DNA of 56,702 bases from Aquabacterium sp. (GTDB lineage: Bacteria; Pseudomonadota; Gammaproteobacteria; Burkholderiales; Burkholderiaceae_C). The notes beneath the pieces were generated by a model that did not search any database, had not been told where the DNA came from, and saw nothing but the letters and a program-made list of their open reading frames with translations. The stretch spans positions 1 through 56,702 of the forward strand of contig NZ_JACMNS010000088.1 in the NCBI RefSeq assembly GCF_014378415.1, written 5' to 3'. Below are positions 8,514 to 18,068 of this stretch, in pieces (the stretch's first letter is position 1; each line of letters begins with the position of its first letter). Made by a program: the position numbers and the translations under genes.

Positions 8514-9179
8514 ATGCCGACAACCTCATTCCGCCGCACCATGGTGGCTTGCACTCCCTGGGCTGCCGGCCTGGCTGCGGCCACCTTGGCGTCCGTGGCG
8601 CAAGCCCACGTGGGCGCCGATGGCCTGGCCCACCACCGCGGCGCCTTTGACGGCTTCACCGCAGGCGGGGCCCACCCGTTGACGGGATTGGACCACTTGG
8701 CCGCCATGATCAGCGTCGGCTTGTGGAACGCCTTGAGCCTGGGGGCCAAATCGACCCCATCCGCCAGCGCCAGGCACCTTCTGTCTGCACCGCTGGCGTT
8801 TGCGGCCACCTTGCTGATCGGCGCCTTGATGGCCCTCAATGGCGTCACCCTACCGGGCGTTGAACCCATGATCGCCGCCTCGCTGTTGGCCCTGGGGCTG
8901 CTGGTGGCCACGCGCATCGAATTGCCGACCGGCGTGGGCGCCGCCCTGGTGGCGGGTTTCGCCCTCTTCCACGGGTTGGCCCATGGCCAGGAACTGGGCG
9001 GCCACGCGGCCGCAGCGCTCACCGGCATGGTCCTGAGCACCCTGGCCCTGCACATGGCTGGCATCGGCGTCGGCCTGGCTTTGCGCCAACGCAGCCGCTG
9101 GCTGCCTCGCATCGCTGGCCTCGGTGTCACCACCTTGGGCCTTAGCCTCTTGAGCCCCGCCATCGCTGGCTTGTTCTGA
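8514..9179 (+). CDS. ureJ: HupE/UreJ family protein (probable nickel permease)
   Basis: A 221-residue inner-membrane protein of the HupE/UreJ family. After a cleavable-looking signal (hydrophobic segment ending AQAH about residue 33) comes the family's His-rich motif [12 protein letters not shown] (residues about 54-65) and six hydrophobic segments, including [17 protein letters not shown]. HupE proteins mediate nickel uptake, and UreJ relatives are found in urease clusters, so supply of Ni2+ for the urease active site is the likely role. It lies between ureA and ureB, with 76 bases after ureA and 10 before ureB. The ATG at 8514 is preferred to the upstream one at 8430 because the latter overlaps ureA and adds a polar stretch before the signal. 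ureJ versus hupE naming cannot be settled from sequence. Confidence 0.87.
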   Translation: MPTTSFRRTMVACTPWAAGLAAATLASVAQAHVGADGLAHHRGAFDGFTAGGAHPLTGLDHLAAMISVGLWNALSLGAKSTPSASARHLLSAPLAFAATLLIGALMALNGVTLPGVEPMIAASLLALGLLVATRIELPTGVGAALVAGFALFHGLAHGQELGGHAAAALTGMVLSTLALHMAGIGVGLALRQRSRWLPRIAGLGVTTLGLSLLSPAIAGLF

Positions 9180-9189
9180 GGAGCCCACC

Positions 9190-9495
9190 ATGATCCCTGG
9201 CGAACTCTTCACCGATGGCCCCGACCACAACCTCAACCCCGGCCGCCGCACCATCACCCTGGTCGTCGAGAACGCGGGCGACCGCCCCATCCAGGTCGGC
9301 TCGCACTACCACTTCAGCGAAACCAACGCCGGCCTGCGATTTGACCGCGGCGCCGCTCACGGCATGCGCCTGAACATCGCCTCCGGCACCGCCGTGCGCT
9401 TCGAGCCCGGCCAGCAGCGCACCGTCGAGCTGGTCGACTACGCCGGCGACCGCATCGTCTATGGATTCCGTGGCCTGACCCAAGGCCCGCTCTGA
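9190..9495 (+). CDS. ureB: Urease subunit beta UreB
   Basis: A 101-residue beta subunit of urease with the characteristic start MIPGELF, then [44 protein letters not shown] and GFRGLTQG. Length and ends match the family. It is preceded by GAGGAGCC, a good ribosome binding site, and follows the hupE-like gene by 10 bases. ureC follows after 22 bases, so it is part of one operon. Confidence 0.97.
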   Translation: MIPGELFTDGPDHNLNPGRRTITLVVENAGDRPIQVGSHYHFSETNAGLRFDRGAAHGMRLNIASGTAVRFEPGQQRTVELVDYAGDRIVYGFRGLTQGPL

Positions 9496-9517
9496 TTTTT
9501 CCGAAGGATCACCCCTG

Positions 9518-11245
9518 ATGGCAACCATCCAACGGCGTGCCTACGCTGAAATGTTCGGCCCCACCGTGGGCGACCGACTGCGCCTGGCCGACACCGACCT
9601 GGTCATCGAAGTCGAGCAAGACCTGACATTGCGGGCCGGTGGCTACGGCGAGGAAGTCAAGTTCGGCGGCGGCAAAACCATCCGTGACGGCATGGGCCAA
9701 AGCCAGCGCGTCAACGGCCCCGGCCCCATGGACGCGGTCGATTGCGTGCTGACCAATGCCCTGATCCTGGACCACTGGGGCATCGTCAAAGCCGACATTG
9801 GCCTGCGCGGCGGCCGCATCTTCAAGATCGGCAAGGCGGGCAACCCCGACGTGCAACCCGGCGTGGACATCGTCATCGGCCCTGGCACCGAAATCATCGC
9901 GGCCGAAGGCATGATCGTGACTGCTGGTGGCATCGACACGCACATCCACTTCATCTGCCCGCAGCAGATCGAAGAAGCACTGATGAGTGGCGTGACCACC
10001 ATGATCGGCGGCGGCACCGGCCCGGCCACCGGCACCTTCGCCACCACCTGCACGCCCGGCCCCGAAAACATCAAGCTGATGATGCAGGCCGGCGATGCCT
10101 TCCCCATGAACCTGGGCTTTTTGGGCAAGGGCAACGCCAGCCGCCCCGAAGCCTTGCGCCAGCAGGTCGAGGCCGGCGTGATCGGCCTGAAGCTGCACGA
10201 AGACTGGGGCACCACGCCCGCCGCCATCGACACCTGCCTGAGCGTGGCCGAAGAGACCGATATCCAGGTGGCGATCCACTCCGACACCCTGAACGAGTCG
10301 GGCTTTGTGGAAGACACGGTGGCCGCCTTCAAGGGGCGCACCATCCACAGTTTCCACACCGAGGGCGCTGGCGGCGGCCACGCCCCGGACATCATGAAGG
10401 TGGTGGGCGAGCCCAATGTGCTGCCTTCATCGACCAACCCGACGCGGCCCTTCACCATCAACACCATTGACGAGCACCTCGACATGCTCATGGTGTGCCA
10501 CCACTTGGATGCCTCCATCGCCGAAGACTTGGCCTTCGCCGAAAGCCGCATCCGGCGCGAAACCATCGCCGCCGAAGACATCCTGCACGACCTGGGCGCC
10601 ATCAGCATGTTCAGCTCCGACTCGCAGGCCATGGGCCGCGTCGGCGAGGTCATCATGCGCACCTGGCAGACCGCCCACAAGATGAAGTCACAGCGGGGCA
10701 AGCTGCCCGGCGACACCGACCGCCACGACAACGCGCGCATCAAGCGCTACGTGGCCAAGTACACCATCAACCCGGCGCTGGCCCACGGCATTTCGCACGA
10801 GGTGGGCAGCATCGAAGAAGGCAAATGGGCCGACCTGGTGGTCTGGCGCCCGGCGTTTTTTGGCGTCAAGCCTTCGCTCATCTTGAAGGGCGGCTTCATC
10901 GCGGCGGCGGCCATGGGTGATCCGAACGCGTCCATCCCCACGCCGCAGCCAGTGCACTACCGCGCCATGTTCGGCTCATATGGCGGCGCCCTGCCGCGCA
11001 CCTCGCTGACCTTCATGAGCCAGGCGGGCGTGGCTGCAGGCTTGCCCGAGCAATATGGTTTGAAGAAAACCGTGTCGGCCGTGAAGGGCTGCCGCAGCGT
11101 CAAGAAGATGGACATGGTGCACAACCACTACCTGCCGGTGATGGAGATCGACGCGCAAACCTACCAAGTGCGCGCCGATGGCCAGTTGCTGACCTGCGAG
11201 CCCGCCACGGTCTTGCCAATGGCGCAGCGCTACTTCTTGTTTTAA
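9518..11245 (+). CDS. ureC: Urease subunit alpha UreC (catalytic)
   Basis: The 575-residue catalytic subunit. All expected active-site residues are visible: nickel ligands His142 and His144 (GGIDTHIHF), the carbamylated Lys225 ([10 protein letters not shown]), His254 (AIHSDT), His280 (SFHTEG), the flap Cys327 and the catalytic His328 (MVCHHLD), and Asp368 (FSSDSQ). Assembly of the two nickel ions needs UreE, UreF, UreG and usually UreD; the first three are encoded further right, UreD is not in the window. The gene ends in a convergent overlap with the iron-transporter ATPase gene, the two stop codons sharing bases at 11242-11245, so the operon stops here rather than reading into ureE. Confidence 0.98.
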   Translation: MATIQRRAYAEMFGPTVGDRLRLADTDLVIEVEQDLTLRAGGYGEEVKFGGGKTIRDGMGQSQRVNGPGPMDAVDCVLTNALILDHWGIVKADIGLRGGRIFKIGKAGNPDVQPGVDIVIGPGTEIIAAEGMIVTAGGIDTHIHFICPQQIEEALMSGVTTMIGGGTGPATGTFATTCTPGPENIKLMMQAGDAFPMNLGFLGKGNASRPEALRQQVEAGVIGLKLHEDWGTTPAAIDTCLSVAEETDIQVAIHSDTLNESGFVEDTVAAFKGRTIHSFHTEGAGGGHAPDIMKVVGEPNVLPSSTNPTRPFTINTIDEHLDMLMVCHHLDASIAEDLAFAESRIRRETIAAEDILHDLGAISMFSSDSQAMGRVGEVIMRTWQTAHKMKSQRGKLPGDTDRHDNARIKRYVAKYTINPALAHGISHEVGSIEEGKWADLVVWRPAFFGVKPSLILKGGFIAAAAMGDPNASIPTPQPVHYRAMFGSYGGALPRTSLTFMSQAGVAAGLPEQYGLKKTVSAVKGCRSVKKMDMVHNHYLPVMEIDAQTYQVRADGQLLTCEPATVLPMAQRYFLF

Positions 11246-12324
11246 GCCTCGCCCGGCGGAAACACGATGAGGTGATCCATCTCCAGGCGCACGCCGATGG
11301 ATTCGTTGAGCGCATGGTCGTGGTGCGAAGGCACCATCGACAGCACCCTGGCGCCACTGGGCAGCTCCAGGGTGTAGAGGATCTCGGCACCCCGGAAAGC
11401 CTTGTGTTTCACCAAAGCCCGCACCGCGCTGGCATCGTCGTGGACCACGTCATCGGGCCGCAACAACACTTCCACCGGACTGCCAGGGGCGCAGGGCGCC
11501 AGGTCATTCGCGTAGCAGATGGGCCCGGGTGAGATCACATCACCCAGCTCAATGCTCAAGCATTGCGCCTCGCGCACACGGCCTGGCACGAACACGCCCT
11601 GCCCGATGAAGTCGGCCACGAAACGACTGCGGGGCCGGTGGTACAGGTTGTAGGCCGTGTCGATTTGCTGAATGCGCCCGTGATCCATCACCACGATCTG
11701 ATCGGCCATGGCAAACGCCTCGTTCTGATCATGCGTGACAAAAACCGCCGTGGTGCCCGTGGCCTTCAGCACACCACGCACCTCGGTGGCGAGTTGCTCA
11801 CGCAAGGCCACGTCCAGGTTGGAAAAGGGCTCGTCCAGCAACAGCAAGCGCGGCTGGGGCGCCAAGGCCCGCGCCAAAGCCACCCGCTGCTGTTGCCCCC
11901 CGGACAGCTCATGCGGATAGCGCTTGGCGGCGGCGGCCAAGCCCACCGTGTCCAGCCATTGCCGCGCCGTTTGAAGTGCCCCCTCTCCGCCCTTCAAACC
12001 AAACGCCACATTGCGCTCGACAGTCAGGTGGGGAAACAAGGCGTAGTCCTGGAACACCATGCCAATGCGCCTGCGCTCAGGGGGCACATGCCGCCCCTGC
12101 CCGCTGACCACGTCGCCCCCCATGCTGATCGATCCCGCGGTCAGGCGCTCAAAGCCGCCCACACACCGCAAAACTGTGGTCTTGCCGCAGCCTGAGGGGC
12201 CCAACAAACAGCAGATGTCACCAGCCTCGACCGACAGGCTCAACTGCGCCACAGTGGTTCGGCCCCCATAAGCGTGGTGAATGCCGTGCAGCGCCAGCGA
12301 GGGATGGGGTGGTAAATGAGTCAT
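11242..12324 (-). CDS. fbpC: Ferric iron ABC transporter ATP-binding protein
   Basis: A 360-residue ABC ATPase of the FbpC/PotA-like subfamily: Walker [11 protein letters not shown] loop [11 protein letters not shown], signature [15 protein letters not shown], Walker [13 protein letters not shown] and switch histidine in VFVTHDQ. A C-terminal TOBE-type domain of about 120 residues follows. Iron as substrate is inferred from the neighbouring binding protein and permease. The ATG at 12324 has AAGG upstream; a GTG at 12336 would add four residues. It is transcribed away from the permease gene, which starts 31 bases beyond, so the ATPase and permease are divergent rather than in one operon, unusual for this type of transporter. 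Confidence 0.9.
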   Translation of the reverse strand: MTHLPPHPSLALHGIHHAYGGRTTVAQLSLSVEAGDICCLLGPSGCGKTTVLRCVGGFERLTAGSISMGGDVVSGQGRHVPPERRRIGMVFQDYALFPHLTVERNVAFGLKGGEGALQTARQWLDTVGLAAAAKRYPHELSGGQQQRVALARALAPQPRLLLLDEPFSNLDVALREQLATEVRGVLKATGTTAVFVTHDQNEAFAMADQIVVMDHGRIQQIDTAYNLYHRPRSRFVADFIGQGVFVPGRVREAQCLSIELGDVISPGPICYANDLAPCAPGSPVEVLLRPDDVVHDDASAVRALVKHKAFRGAEILYTLELPSGARVLSMVPSHHDHALNESIGVRLEMDHLIVFPPGEA

Positions 12325-12355
12325 ACAGGGGGGCACCTTACACTAGACCGCATCC

Positions 12356-14005
12356 ATGATGTCCCCCTACTCCCACCGTATTCGACCCAGTGGGCTGACC
12401 CTGCTCGCACTGCTCATCGCCGTGGTCATGGTCATCCCGCTGTTGTCCGTTGCCACCAATGTGTTCAACACAGGCACCACTGGCACCTGGACCCACCTGA
12501 TGGACACGGTGATGCCAGACTACATCACCACCACCGTGGTGTTGTGCCTGGGCGTGGGCATCGGCACGACGTTGGTCGGCGTGGGCGCGGCCTGGCTAGT
12601 CACCCATTGCGAGTTTCCGGGGCGCCGTGTTTTTGAATGGGCGCTGGTGTTGCCACTGGCCATGCCTGCTTATGTGATGGCCTATGCCTACACGGATTTC
12701 CTCCAATTCTCAGGCCCCATCCAAACCTGGCTTCGGGCCAGCTTGAACTGGACCCGTGCCGACTACTGGTTCCCGGACGTTCGCACTTTGGCCGGGGCCA
12801 TCTTCATGTTCATTGGGGTGATGTACCCCTATGTGTACATGCTGACCCGCACCGCCTTTCTGGAAAGAGGCGGCGCAGTGACCGAAGCCGCCCGTTCTCT
12901 GGGCTTGAGCCCGTGGCAAAGCTTTGCCCGCGTCTCGCTGCCCATCGCCCGCCCCGCCATTGCCGCGGGCGTGACACTGGCTTTGATGGAAACACTGGCC
13001 GACTACGGGACCGTCTCTTACTTTGCCGTTCAAACCTTCACCACCGGCATCTACCGGGCCTGGTTCTCATTGGGCGACCGTGTGGCCGCAGCTCAGTTGG
13101 CCATGTGCCTGCTGGGCTTTGTGCTGGTGGTGCTGAGCATTGAGCAAAGCTCGCGCGGAAGAGCCCGCTACCACGGCACTGGTTTGCGCAAACCATCGCG
13201 AGGTCACCGCCTTGGGGGCTGGCCAGCAGGACTGGCCGTGGTGGCTTGCCTGATCCCCCTGATGATCGGCTTCGTGTTGCCAGGCGGCGTGATGTTGCAC
13301 ATGGCACTGACCGACGGCGATGCCCAATTCGGCTCGCGCTTCCTGACCTTGGCGCGCAACAGCTTCCTGGTGTCAACCATGACTGCCGTGCTGGCCGTGA
13401 CACTGGCCCTCATCGTGGCTTATGCCCATCGCCTGCACCCCACTCTTTGGACCAGAGCCGCCCATGGCGCCGTGGGCATGGGTTATGCCTTGCCGGGATC
13501 CGTCATCGCCGTCGGCGTTCTGATCCCGGTCACCCAACTGGACAATGCCTTGGTGTCGGCTTTGAAAGCGCACCTGGGTTGGCAAGGCGGCTTGATCCTC
13601 ACAGGCGGCATTGCTGCGCTGGTGTACGCCTGCCTGGTCCGTTTTTTAACCGCCGCCTTGCAAAACGTGGATGCCGCCTTGCACCGGGTCACACCCCACA
13701 TGGACGACGCGGCGCGCAGCCTGGGCCTGTCATCAGGCAAAACCTTGCTCAGGGTTCACCTGCCGCTGCTGAGGCGAGGCCTGCTGACCGCGGGCCTGCT
13801 CGTGTTCATCGACGTGATGAAAGAGCTGCCTGCCACGCTGGTCATGCGGCCTTTTAATTTCGACACCCTGGCCACGCAGGTCTACACCCTGGCCTCGGAC
13901 GAGCGTTTGAGCGAAGCCTCCACCGCCGCCCTGGCCATTGTGGCCGTGGGCTTGGTGCCACTCATCATTTTGTGCCGCCAGATTGCCGCCGATCGGCAAT
14001 CTTGA
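12356..14005 (+). CDS. fbpB: Ferric iron ABC transporter permease
   Basis: A 549-residue integral membrane protein made of two fused permease halves, as usual for FbpB-type iron transporters. Each half has about six hydrophobic segments and an EAA-loop that contacts the ATPase: EAARSLGLSPWQSFARVSLP in the first and DAARSLGLSSGKTLLRVHLP in the second. Two in-frame ATGs begin the frame (12356 and 12359) and the ribosome binding site is weak. The gene stops at 14005, one base before the convergent end of the binding-protein gene (14007), leaving no room for a classical bidirectional terminator outside the coding sequences. Confidence 0.92.
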   Translation: MMSPYSHRIRPSGLTLLALLIAVVMVIPLLSVATNVFNTGTTGTWTHLMDTVMPDYITTTVVLCLGVGIGTTLVGVGAAWLVTHCEFPGRRVFEWALVLPLAMPAYVMAYAYTDFLQFSGPIQTWLRASLNWTRADYWFPDVRTLAGAIFMFIGVMYPYVYMLTRTAFLERGGAVTEAARSLGLSPWQSFARVSLPIARPAIAAGVTLALMETLADYGTVSYFAVQTFTTGIYRAWFSLGDRVAAAQLAMCLLGFVLVVLSIEQSSRGRARYHGTGLRKPSRGHRLGGWPAGLAVVACLIPLMIGFVLPGGVMLHMALTDGDAQFGSRFLTLARNSFLVSTMTAVLAVTLALIVAYAHRLHPTLWTRAAHGAVGMGYALPGSVIAVGVLIPVTQLDNALVSALKAHLGWQGGLILTGGIAALVYACLVRFLTAALQNVDAALHRVTPHMDDAARSLGLSSGKTLLRVHLPLLRRGLLTAGLLVFIDVMKELPATLVMRPFNFDTLATQVYTLASDERLSEASTAALAIVAVGLVPLIILCRQIAADRQS

Positions 14006-14006
14006 T

Positions 14007-15032
14007 TCAACGCCAGCCAGCGCGGTCAAACACCTTCTGGGCCAGCACCGCGTTGGCGGCCAGTTGGCCCACGGGCAGTGCATCTGACTTGAACGAACCC
14101 AAGGAATCCAACGCCGGGTTCTTGACCTTGGCCGAACTGACCACTGGCCACTCGTTGTTGCCATCGGCAAAGTAAGCCTGGGCCTCGTCGCTGCTCAAGT
14201 ACTCCAGAAAACGAATGGCCGCGTCACGGTTCGGTGCCGTCTTGATCACGCCTGCGCCCGATACATTGATGTGGGTGCCCCAAGACTTCTGGTTGGGCCA
14301 GGCCACACCCAGGTCCTTGACCACCAGAAGGTCTTCCGGCTTGCTGGAGCGCATGAGGCGCGCCAGGTAATAGCTGTTTGAAATGGCCACGCCGCATTCG
14401 CCAGACGCCACCGCCTTGATCTGGTCGGTGTCACCGCCCTTGGGCGAACGGGCAAAATTGGCCACCAGGCCCTTGGCCCACTCTTCAGTCCTGGCCTCGC
14501 CCAGGTGAGCGATCATGGCGCCGCCGAGCGACAAGTTGTAAGGGTGCGAGCCCGAGCGAACGCAAACTTGCCCCTTCAAACGTGGCAAGGCCAAGTCTTC
14601 ATACGTTTGAACCATGTCGGCCTTGATGGCGGCCTTGTTGTACACGATCAGGCGAGCCCTGGTTGAAAACGCAACCCAGTTTGGCGTGCGCAAGGCCGCT
14701 GGAATGCGGGCTTCCAGCACTTTGGATTGCCAGGGTTGAAACAGCCCGGCCTTGTCCGCGACTTCAAGGCGCGAGGCATCCACGGTGATCAGCAGGTCAG
14801 CCGGGCCGTTGGCCCCTTCGTTTTTGATCCGCTCCAGCAGTTCGTCTTCCTTGCCATCAAGGCGGTTGATCTTGATGCCAGTGTGCTTGGTGAAGTTGGC
14901 GTACATCGCCTCATCGGTTTGATAATGACGCGCTGAGTAAATGTTAAGCACTCCGCCAGATTGAGCATGAGCACTGAGTGCTGCAAGGCCAGCAAGCAGG
15001 CCGGTAAAAATGGATTTGACGATGAGGTTCAT
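14007..15032 (-). CDS. fbpA: Ferric iron ABC transporter substrate-binding protein
   Basis: A 341-residue periplasmic binding protein of the FbpA/FutA family. The signal peptide spans about residues 1-23 (hydrophobic core, AHA before QSG). The mature start GGVLNIYSARHYQTDEAMY is typical, and the iron-binding tyrosine pair is seen in ISNSYYLARL. It would deliver Fe3+ to the FbpB/FbpC complex. It starts next to a Fur-like sequence at 15082-15100, divergent from ureE. Expression is therefore probably iron-repressed. It ends one base from the convergent permease gene. Confidence 0.93.
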   Translation of the reverse strand: MNLIVKSIFTGLLAGLAALSAHAQSGGVLNIYSARHYQTDEAMYANFTKHTGIKINRLDGKEDELLERIKNEGANGPADLLITVDASRLEVADKAGLFQPWQSKVLEARIPAALRTPNWVAFSTRARLIVYNKAAIKADMVQTYEDLALPRLKGQVCVRSGSHPYNLSLGGAMIAHLGEARTEEWAKGLVANFARSPKGGDTDQIKAVASGECGVAISNSYYLARLMRSSKPEDLLVVKDLGVAWPNQKSWGTHINVSGAGVIKTAPNRDAAIRFLEYLSSDEAQAYFADGNNEWPVVSSAKVKNPALDSLGSFKSDALPVGQLAANAVLAQKVFDRAGWR

Positions 15033-15081
15033 GAGTTGTGATGCCTTGTGGCGTCCAGTTATTCTTCAAAAAAATAATAAC

Positions 15082-15100
15082 AGAAATGATTCGCATTCGC
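15082..15100 (-). promoter_or_regulatory. Candidate Fur box before fbpA
   Basis: Read on the minus strand, the 19 bases GCGAATGCGAATCATTTCT agree with the classical Fur consensus GATAATGATAATCATTATC at 12 of 19 positions, including the central AATCATT. It lies 50 bases upstream of the fbpA start and 40 bases upstream of the ureE start on the other strand. Regulation of fbpA by Fur is the expected reading; an effect on ureE is possible because the gap is shared. Confidence 0.6.
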
Positions 15101-15139
15101 GAATTTGGGATGTCACGTTTTTTGCTTACCATTGGACCC

Positions 15140-15757
15140 ATGCTGACCGTCAACAAACTCCTCCCCCAAGGCCAAGGCCTGGCCAACGCGCTGCTCAAGC
15201 GCGCCCACACGCTTGAACTCGACTGGGACGTGCGCCAGAAAAGCCGCTTCGACGCCACCGACAGTGCTGGCCGCCAACTCGGCATCTTTCTGAGCCGTGG
15301 CACTGCCGTGCGCGGTGGCGATGTGCTGGTGGCCGAAGACGGCTCGCTGATCCGCGTCACCGCCAAGCCCCAGCCTGTGCTGGTGATCACGCCCTGTGCA
15401 GAGCACGGCCATGCCTTTGACCTGACCCGTGCCGCCTACCATCTGGGCAACCGCCACGTGCAGATCGAACTGCAGCCCGATCATTTGAAGATCGAACCCG
15501 ACCACGTGCTAGCCGACATGCTGCGCGCCCTGCACCTGACGGTGGTTGAGGCCAACGCCGCGTTTGAACCCGAAGGTGGCGCTTATGCCGCAGGCGGGGG
15601 CCATTCGCACGATCACCATGATCACGGCCATGCCACGCCAGCCACACCAGCCACACCAGCCACACCAGCGCGCGGCAAGCCCATCGGCATCGCCGTGAAG
15701 GCCGACGCAAAACCCCACGTCCACGGGCCTGGTTGCAACCACGGCCACGACCACTGA
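15140..15757 (+). CDS. ureE: Urease accessory protein UreE (nickel metallochaperone)
   Basis: A 205-residue nickel chaperone. The N-terminal domain (residues 1-75) and the C-terminal metal-binding domain (76-150, with GNRHVQIEL) are standard. The tail (about 152-205) is rich in His and Asp ([14 protein letters not shown], then [10 protein letters not shown]), a nickel-storage tail as in Klebsiella UreE. It is interrupted by four ATP tripeptide repeats. The ATG at 15140 is chosen because family similarity begins at MLTVNKLLP; the longer frame from 15038 would cross the promoter region. Its stop overlaps the ureF start by one base (TGATG). Confidence 0.95.
   Translation: MLTVNKLLPQGQGLANALLKRAHTLELDWDVRQKSRFDATDSAGRQLGIFLSRGTAVRGGDVLVAEDGSLIRVTAKPQPVLVITPCAEHGHAFDLTRAAYHLGNRHVQIELQPDHLKIEPDHVLADMLRALHLTVVEANAAFEPEGGAYAAGGGHSHDHHDHGHATPATPATPATPARGKPIGIAVKADAKPHVHGPGCNHGHDH
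15638..15664. repeat. Nine-base tandem repeat inside ureE
   Basis: Three perfect tandem copies of CCAGCCACA plus a partial fourth encode the Ala-Thr-Pro repeats that separate the two His-rich clusters of the UreE tail. Because the unit is a multiple of three, slippage would change linker length without breaking the frame. Confidence 0.8.
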
Positions 15758-16512
15758 TGTCTCGCGTACTGGGTGCCGCCGTGCCCCTCAGCGCCGCTGC
15801 CCGCTTGCAATTGATGTGGCTGGCTTCACCGGCCTTGCCGGTCGGGGGCTTCAGCTATTCCGAGGGACTGGAAGCGGCCGTCGAGTCCGGCTTCATCACC
15901 AACGAAGCCACCGCCGGGGCCTGGCTGCGCGACCAAATGCACCTGAGCCTGGCCCGATCAGACCTGGCCGTGGTGGCCAAGGCCTTGCCCGCCTGGCAGC
16001 GCCATGACCTGGCCCGCATCACCCAACTGAACGACTGGATCGGGCACACCCGCGAGACCACCGAGTTCAAGTTGCAGGCCGAGCAAATGGGCCGCTCGCT
16101 GGTGGAATGGGTGCGCAACCGTGGCGCCTCCGTGGCCCCGAACGACCCACGCCTGGCACAATGCGCCGCCTTGAAGCCCGCACCCACCTGGCCGGTGGCC
16201 TTTGCCCTGGCCGTGGCCCAGTGCCTGCCCGATAACCCGGCCAGCACGGCCCCTCACAGCAACACCATCAAGGACACGCTGCTGAGTTTCGCGTTCGGCT
16301 GGGCCGAGAACATGGTTCAGGCCGCCATTAAGTCGGTGCCCCTGGGCCAAAGCGCCGGCCAACGCATCTTGCAAAGCCTGATTGACGACATCCCCGCCGC
16401 CATTGACCACGCCTGCGCCCTGCCCGACAGCCAGCGCCAGGCTTTCACGCCCATGCTGGCCATCTTGAGCAGCCAGCACGAAACCCAATACTCACGCCTC
16501 TTCCGATCATGA
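15757..16512 (+). CDS. ureF: Urease accessory protein UreF
   Basis: A 251-residue UreF with the family start region [20 protein letters not shown], followed by [13 protein letters not shown] and the C-terminal [18 protein letters not shown]. UreF links UreG to the UreD-urease complex and acts as a fidelity checkpoint during nickel insertion. Its ATG overlaps the ureE stop and its own stop overlaps the ureG start (ATGA, 16509-16512), so ureEFG are translated as a tightly coupled unit. An upstream in-frame ATG at 15733 lies inside ureE and is not preferred. Confidence 0.95.
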   Translation: MSRVLGAAVPLSAAARLQLMWLASPALPVGGFSYSEGLEAAVESGFITNEATAGAWLRDQMHLSLARSDLAVVAKALPAWQRHDLARITQLNDWIGHTRETTEFKLQAEQMGRSLVEWVRNRGASVAPNDPRLAQCAALKPAPTWPVAFALAVAQCLPDNPASTAPHSNTIKDTLLSFAFGWAENMVQAAIKSVPLGQSAGQRILQSLIDDIPAAIDHACALPDSQRQAFTPMLAILSSQHETQYSRLFRS

Positions 16513-17153
16513 GCAATCTGCACAACATCCCCAACCGCACCAAGAAACTGCCCCCCCTGCGCGTTGGTGTGGGCGGCCCGGTTGGCTCCGGCAAGACCAC
16601 CCTGGTTGAGATGCTCTGCAAGGGCATGCGCGACACCTACGACCTGGTCGTGGTCACCAACGACATCTACACCAAGGAAGATCAGCGCCTGCTGACCGTG
16701 GCCGGCGCGCTGGAGCCCGACCGCATCATGGGCGTGGAAACCGGCGGCTGCCCGCACACCGCCATCCGCGAAGACGCCTCCATCAACCTGGAAGCCGTGG
16801 ACCGCATGCTGACCAAGTACCCCAATGCCGACATCGTCTTCATTGAATCGGGTGGCGACAACCTGGCCGCGACCTTCAGCCCGGAGCTGAGCGACCTGAC
16901 CATCTACGTGATCGACGTGGCCGCCGGCGAGAAGATTCCGCGCAAGGGCGGGCCCGGCATCACCAAGAGCGATTTGTTCATCATCAACAAGACCGACTTG
17001 GCGCCCTATGTGGGGGCCAATCTGGACGTGATGGAGGCCGACACCAAGCGCATGCGGGGCGCGCGGCCGTTTGTGATGAGCAACCTGAAAACCAAGGCCG
17101 GCTTGGACGAGGTGATCAGCTTCATCAAGACCAAGGGCTTGCTCAAGAGCTGA
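16509..17153 (+). CDS. ureG: Urease accessory GTPase UreG
   Basis: A 214-residue SIMIBI-class GTPase: P-loop [13 protein letters not shown], metal-binding [13 protein letters not shown] (the Cys-Pro-His motif), [15 protein letters not shown], and the guanine-specificity NKTDLAP. It delivers nickel to apo-urease using GTP hydrolysis together with UreF and UreD. The last gene of ureEFG; its stop codon is directly followed, without any gap, by the CCA end of a tRNA-Arg gene on the opposite strand. Confidence 0.98.
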   Translation: MSNLHNIPNRTKKLPPLRVGVGGPVGSGKTTLVEMLCKGMRDTYDLVVVTNDIYTKEDQRLLTVAGALEPDRIMGVETGGCPHTAIREDASINLEAVDRMLTKYPNADIVFIESGGDNLAATFSPELSDLTIYVIDVAAGEKIPRKGGPGITKSDLFIINKTDLAPYVGANLDVMEADTKRMRGARPFVMSNLKTKAGLDEVISFIKTKGLLKS

Positions 17154-17228
17154 TGGTGGCCCCAGCAGGAATCGAACCTGCATCTGCCCCTTAGGAGGGG
17201 GCTGTTCTATCCATTGAACCATGGAGCC
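17154..17228 (-). tRNA. tRNA-Arg(CCU)
   Basis: On the minus strand a full cloverleaf can be folded: acceptor GGCTCCA with TGGGGCC (one G-U), D arm, anticodon arm with loop CTCCTAA (anticodon CCU, reading AGG), T arm GCAGGTTCGATTCCTGC, discriminator A and encoded CCA (17154-17156). It is the intact, single tRNA gene of the window. Its 3' end touches the ureG stop codon. Confidence 0.95.
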
Positions 17229-17263
17229 TGACCGGCCACGATTGTGCCTCAGGTCTGGCGTGC

Positions 17264-18061
17264 TTATTCGCGGCCAGGAATCCGTTCCATGGTTTCATGC
17301 TCGTCCTTCAGTCCGACACCTGAGCGCTGACGTCGTTTGGACTCGCGCAGCAACTGCAGCAACTTCAAAGCCGCCTGATCGCAGCCAAGCCCAGCAGGCC
17401 GCACATTGGAGATGCAATTGCGGTCCGCATCCGTCAGGCCAAGACGCGGCATCCAGGTCAGGTACAGGCCCATGCTGTCGGGTGAACTCAAGCCAGGCCG
17501 TTCGCCGATCAGGATGACGACCAGGCGCGCGCCCAGCAACTCCCCCACCTCGTCACCGATGGCCACCCGGCCTTGCTCCACCACGGCCAAGGGGGCGACC
17601 GACCAGCCTTCGGCTTGAAGCGGAGGCAGCACACGCTGCAGCAAAGGCACCGCGTGCGAACCTACCGCCAGGGCCGACAGTCCGTCGGCCACGACGAAGG
17701 CAATGTCATGGTGGCGTGCCTGGACAGCACCGGCGTGGCCACCACTCAACCGGCTCAGCAGTGCCTGACGCGAGGTGGCATCCAGCCGCCGCCCCAAATC
17801 CGGCCGCTTCAAATACGTGTCCCGGTCAAGCGCAGCGCTGTGCAACACCAGGGTCTCGTGAACCAAGGCGCTCAACGCGGCTTGCATCGCAGGCACGTCC
17901 AGCGCCAGGTGCACCGCGTCCCGGGCTTGGGCATGCGCCAGTTGAAACGCCAGCTGCGGCGCGGTTGGCAAACTCACACCAGCACGGCCCAGCGCGATGC
18001 GCGCCTGCGTGAACCGGCGCAAGGCCAGCCAGGGGTTTGACGTGACCGGAGACTGGCTCAT
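17264..18061 (-). CDS. eutC: Ethanolamine ammonia-lyase small subunit EutC
   Basis: A 265-residue small subunit. Family features include [17 protein letters not shown] near the N-terminus, [28 protein letters not shown]-like [16 protein letters not shown], and [10 protein letters not shown] near the C-terminus. With EutB it forms the coenzyme B12-dependent enzyme that splits ethanolamine into acetaldehyde and ammonia. It follows eutB by seven bases in one operon. No reactivase (eutA) or microcompartment shell gene is seen beside it, so the cytosolic, nitrogen-source version of the pathway is likely. Confidence 0.96.
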   Translation of the reverse strand: MSQSPVTSNPWLALRRFTQARIALGRAGVSLPTAPQLAFQLAHAQARDAVHLALDVPAMQAALSALVHETLVLHSAALDRDTYLKRPDLGRRLDATSRQALLSRLSGGHAGAVQARHHDIAFVVADGLSALAVGSHAVPLLQRVLPPLQAEGWSVAPLAVVEQGRVAIGDEVGELLGARLVVILIGERPGLSSPDSMGLYLTWMPRLGLTDADRNCISNVRPAGLGCDQAALKLLQLLRESKRRQRSGVGLKDEHETMERIPGRE

Positions 18062-18068
18062 GGCGCAC

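Noticed and set aside
15592-15670. CRISPR-like short repeats
   Set aside because: The repeats are 9 bases, contiguous and without spacers; they are codons of the UreE tail.
16317-17222. Long minus-strand frame across ureF-ureG beginning with QWIEQPPPKG
   Set aside because: It starts inside tRNA-Arg and runs antisense through ureG and ureF, both firmly identified on the other strand.
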